From the NCBI RefSeq assembly GCF_001753205.1, contig NZ_CP017560.1:1674001-1738000 (forward strand): a stretch of 64,000 nt of DNA. The letters are read 5' to 3'. Within the stretch, counting starts at the first letter, position 1; each line of letters opens with the position of its first letter. Source of the stretch: Sporosarcina ureilytica (lineage in GTDB: Bacteria; Bacillota; Bacilli; Bacillales_A; Planococcaceae). The translations under genes were made by a program, and so were the position numbers. Positions 62,136-64,000 of the stretch are shown one piece after another. Below the pieces are notes generated by a model. The model was not told the DNA's origin and made no database searches. It was given only the letters and a program-made list of their open reading frames with translations.

Positions 62136-62892
62136 ACCACCTCTCAATGGTGAAACGGTTGTTTTTACTGGAACGCCAAGGTCAACAGATGTTTTTAGTT
62201 TAGTCGAACTATATGGAGGAATGCCGGTTTCATTACCGCTAATTAAGGTGGATGAATTAGTGGAACCAACAGATCAACTCCGGTTAGAAGCATGTGCAAC
62301 GTACGATTGGCTCATATTTACGAGCCAAAGTGCAGTTGCAGCTTTTAAAGAAAAGATAAATCGTTTTAATGTTTCTGTCGACACAATCCCTTCGCATATT
62401 GCGGCGATTGGAACAAGAACTGCTGCTGCTCTTGAAGAACTTGGTTTTTCGGTTCGATTCATACCTACCGTTTTCAGTGCAGATGTTTTTGTAAAACAAT
62501 TTCGACCGCCGGCAAATGAAACAGGGCGCCTCTTGTTTTTAAGAGGGTCTATTGCAGGTCCAACGATTCCTGAAGGATTGCCGTTTGAAGTTGATGAATG
62601 GACAATTTATAAGACGGCTAGAGCGACCGAAAATGTTGGGGCCCTTATTAACTTATTAAAAGAGAAGGAACAAATCTCAGTCCTATTTGCGAGTCCATCC
62701 GCTGTTGAAGTGTTTTCAGAAGAAGTTGTACCATCAATCGGCTGGAAAGGCTATACAATTGGCGCAATTGGGCATATCACGGAAAAGGCACTTACGGATG
62801 TGGGGGCTAACGTTCATGTTCGGCCTAATACATACACATTGAAAGATCTTGTCGAAAAGTTGGCAAGCCGAAAGGATGTTCATATTGATTAA
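62122..62892 (+). CDS. hemD: Uroporphyrinogen-III synthase
   Basis: This 256-residue protein has the two-lobed HemD fold. The family diverges strongly, but [50 protein letters not shown] and [12 protein letters not shown] are typical. It cyclises hydroxymethylbilane with ring D inversion. The ATG overlaps hemC by 14 nt and the end overlaps hemB. Confidence 0.9.
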   Translation: MRTSEPPLNGETVVFTGTPRSTDVFSLVELYGGMPVSLPLIKVDELVEPTDQLRLEACATYDWLIFTSQSAVAAFKEKINRFNVSVDTIPSHIAAIGTRTAAALEELGFSVRFIPTVFSADVFVKQFRPPANETGRLLFLRGSIAGPTIPEGLPFEVDEWTIYKTARATENVGALINLLKEKEQISVLFASPSAVEVFSEEVVPSIGWKGYTIGAIGHITEKALTDVGANVHVRPNTYTLKDLVEKLASRKDVHID

Positions 62893-63865
62893 CTTAAATT
62901 TCCGTCGTAATCGACGTTTAAGAAATACTGCAACACTTCGTTCAATGGTACGTGAAACAGTATTACAAAAAGAAGATTTTATATATCCAATTTTTGTAGT
63001 GGAAGGCGAAGATATTAAAAATCCAGTTGCTTCAATGCCTGGAGTTTATCAATTATCGCTTGACCATTTTGCAAAAGAAATTGAAGAAGTCGTTGAACTC
63101 GGTATTCCATCTATTATTTTATTTGGCGTTCCAAATGAAAAAGACGCTGTTGGTACACAAGCTTATGCGGAAGATGGAATTGTTCAAAGAGCAATTCGTT
63201 TTGCAAAAGAGCGCCATCCTGAACTTGTCGTTATTGCAGATACTTGCCTCTGTCAATATACGGACCATGGTCATTGCGGTGTAGTAGAAGGTGGTTACGT
63301 AGTCAATGACAAATCACTTGATTTATTAGTACAAACTGCAGTGAGTCAGGCAAAAGCTGGCGCAGACATTATTGCACCATCTAATATGATGGATGGTTTT
63401 GTAGCGGCAATCCGCCAGGGACTTGATGAACAAGGATTCGAAAATATTCCGATTATGTCATATGCGGTTAAATATGCTTCATCTTACTACGGTCCATTCC
63501 GTGATGCAGCGCATTCATCACCGCAATCGGGAGACCGTAAAACGTACCAAATGGACTCAGCTAACAGAATGGAAGCTCTTCGCGAAGCAGAAGCAGACGT
63601 TGAAGAGGGGGCGGACTTTTTAATTGTAAAGCCAGCACTTTCTTATCTCGACATTATGCGTGATGTGAAAAATAACTTCACGTTACCAGTTGTCGCGTAT
63701 AACGTGAGCGGAGAATATTCGATGATTAAAGCAGCCGCGCAAAATGGCTGGATTAATGAACAAGAAATTGTAATTGAAACATTGACGAGTATGAAACGTG
63801 CAGGGGCGGATTTAATTATGACGTACCACGCAAAAGATGCAGCACGTTGGTTGGAGGGTAAATAA
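62885..63865 (+). CDS. hemB: Delta-aminolevulinic acid dehydratase (porphobilinogen synthase)
   Basis: This 326-residue TIM-barrel enzyme joins two 5-aminolevulinates. It shows the zinc cysteines in [33 protein letters not shown] with one active-site Lys and [13 protein letters not shown] with the other. TTG 62885 lies 8 nt after GAAAGGA, overlaps the hemD stop, and gives [13 protein letters not shown]; the frame to 62849 has no signal. Confidence 0.95.
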   Translation: MINLNFRRNRRLRNTATLRSMVRETVLQKEDFIYPIFVVEGEDIKNPVASMPGVYQLSLDHFAKEIEEVVELGIPSIILFGVPNEKDAVGTQAYAEDGIVQRAIRFAKERHPELVVIADTCLCQYTDHGHCGVVEGGYVVNDKSLDLLVQTAVSQAKAGADIIAPSNMMDGFVAAIRQGLDEQGFENIPIMSYAVKYASSYYGPFRDAAHSSPQSGDRKTYQMDSANRMEALREAEADVEEGADFLIVKPALSYLDIMRDVKNNFTLPVVAYNVSGEYSMIKAAAQNGWINEQEIVIETLTSMKRAGADLIMTYHAKDAARWLEGK

Positions 63866-64000
63866 TTGGAAAAACGTTATGAGAACTCAAAACTAGCATT
63901 TGAGAAAGCAGTAGACCTTATGCCGGGCGGTGTAAACTCACCTGTACGTGCATTTAAATCGGTAAACATGGACCCGATTTTTATGGAAAGCGGAAAAGGG
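63866..64000 (+). CDS. hemL: Glutamate-1-semialdehyde 2,1-aminomutase, N-terminal part
   Basis: The first 45 codons are visible before the window ends. TTG 63866 follows GGAGGG by 6 nt. [15 protein letters not shown] is the highly conserved HemL N-terminal motif. It forms 5-aminolevulinate from glutamate-1-semialdehyde. It directly follows the hemB stop, as in B. subtilis. Confidence 0.9.
   Translation, partial: MEKRYENSKLAFEKAVDLMPGGVNSPVRAFKSVNMDPIFMESGKG

Overview
The window looks like chromosomal DNA of a low-GC, endospore-forming Firmicute of the Planococcaceae type (Sporosarcina/Lysinibacillus-like). The evidence is the gene order ysoA-tig-clpX-lon-ysxC-hemA-hemX-hemC-hemD-hemB-hemL, small acid-soluble spore proteins, CotB- and CotH-type coat proteins, lysine and SAM riboswitches, and AGGAGG-type ribosome binding sites with frequent TTG and GTG starts. 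I see no rRNA, tRNA or CRISPR array and no intact transposase.

Layout. 1-8 kb: a class III aminotransferase cut by the left edge, with a sigma-54-like promoter; a short UvrA-like ATPase; an AhpD-like protein; a 40-aa protein; and dapA behind a lysine riboswitch. 8-13 kb: a TauT/SsuT-type ABC transporter, cysK, and a SAM-riboswitch-controlled isochorismatase-fold protein, which together suggest sulfur metabolism. 13-21 kb: a KefB-type antiporter, a peptide/proton symporter, a second 40-aa paralogue with DoxX behind Fnr/Rex-like palindromes, a decayed scoB next to an intact 3-hydroxybutyrate dehydrogenase, a SurA-like protein and a VOC protein. 21.5-27.8 kb: a spore-surface cluster with a SET-domain protein, the CotH kinase, a Thr/Gly/His repeat protein, a CotB-like protein and two further proteins with CotB-like segments, one carrying 78-residue repeats. 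28-45 kb: an ordinary accessory stretch (ArsB-type transporter, Pcm, CorA, RNase H-like protein, hydrolases, an acyltransferase, three SASP genes, YpfJ, ThpR, YibE/F pair). 45-51.5 kb: a resolvase-like protein without active-site residues divergent from sulP-uspA, an efflux pump, and an amidase/Cys-Arg-rich/holin-like group. 51.5-64 kb: a conserved housekeeping block for protein folding and proteolysis followed by haem synthesis to uroporphyrinogen III.

The most unusual signal is a pair of about 112-nt repeats between ysxC and hemA. Their stems differ in sequence but stay complementary, so the structure appears to be maintained. Other notable points are the spore-coat cluster with a possible Thr-rich CotH substrate, gene relics (scoB, VOC), a SurA-like protein whose lipobox Cys is Tyr, and an isochorismatase-fold protein under SAM control that lacks usual catalytic residues. 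All family assignments come from reading the sequence; no database search was run.
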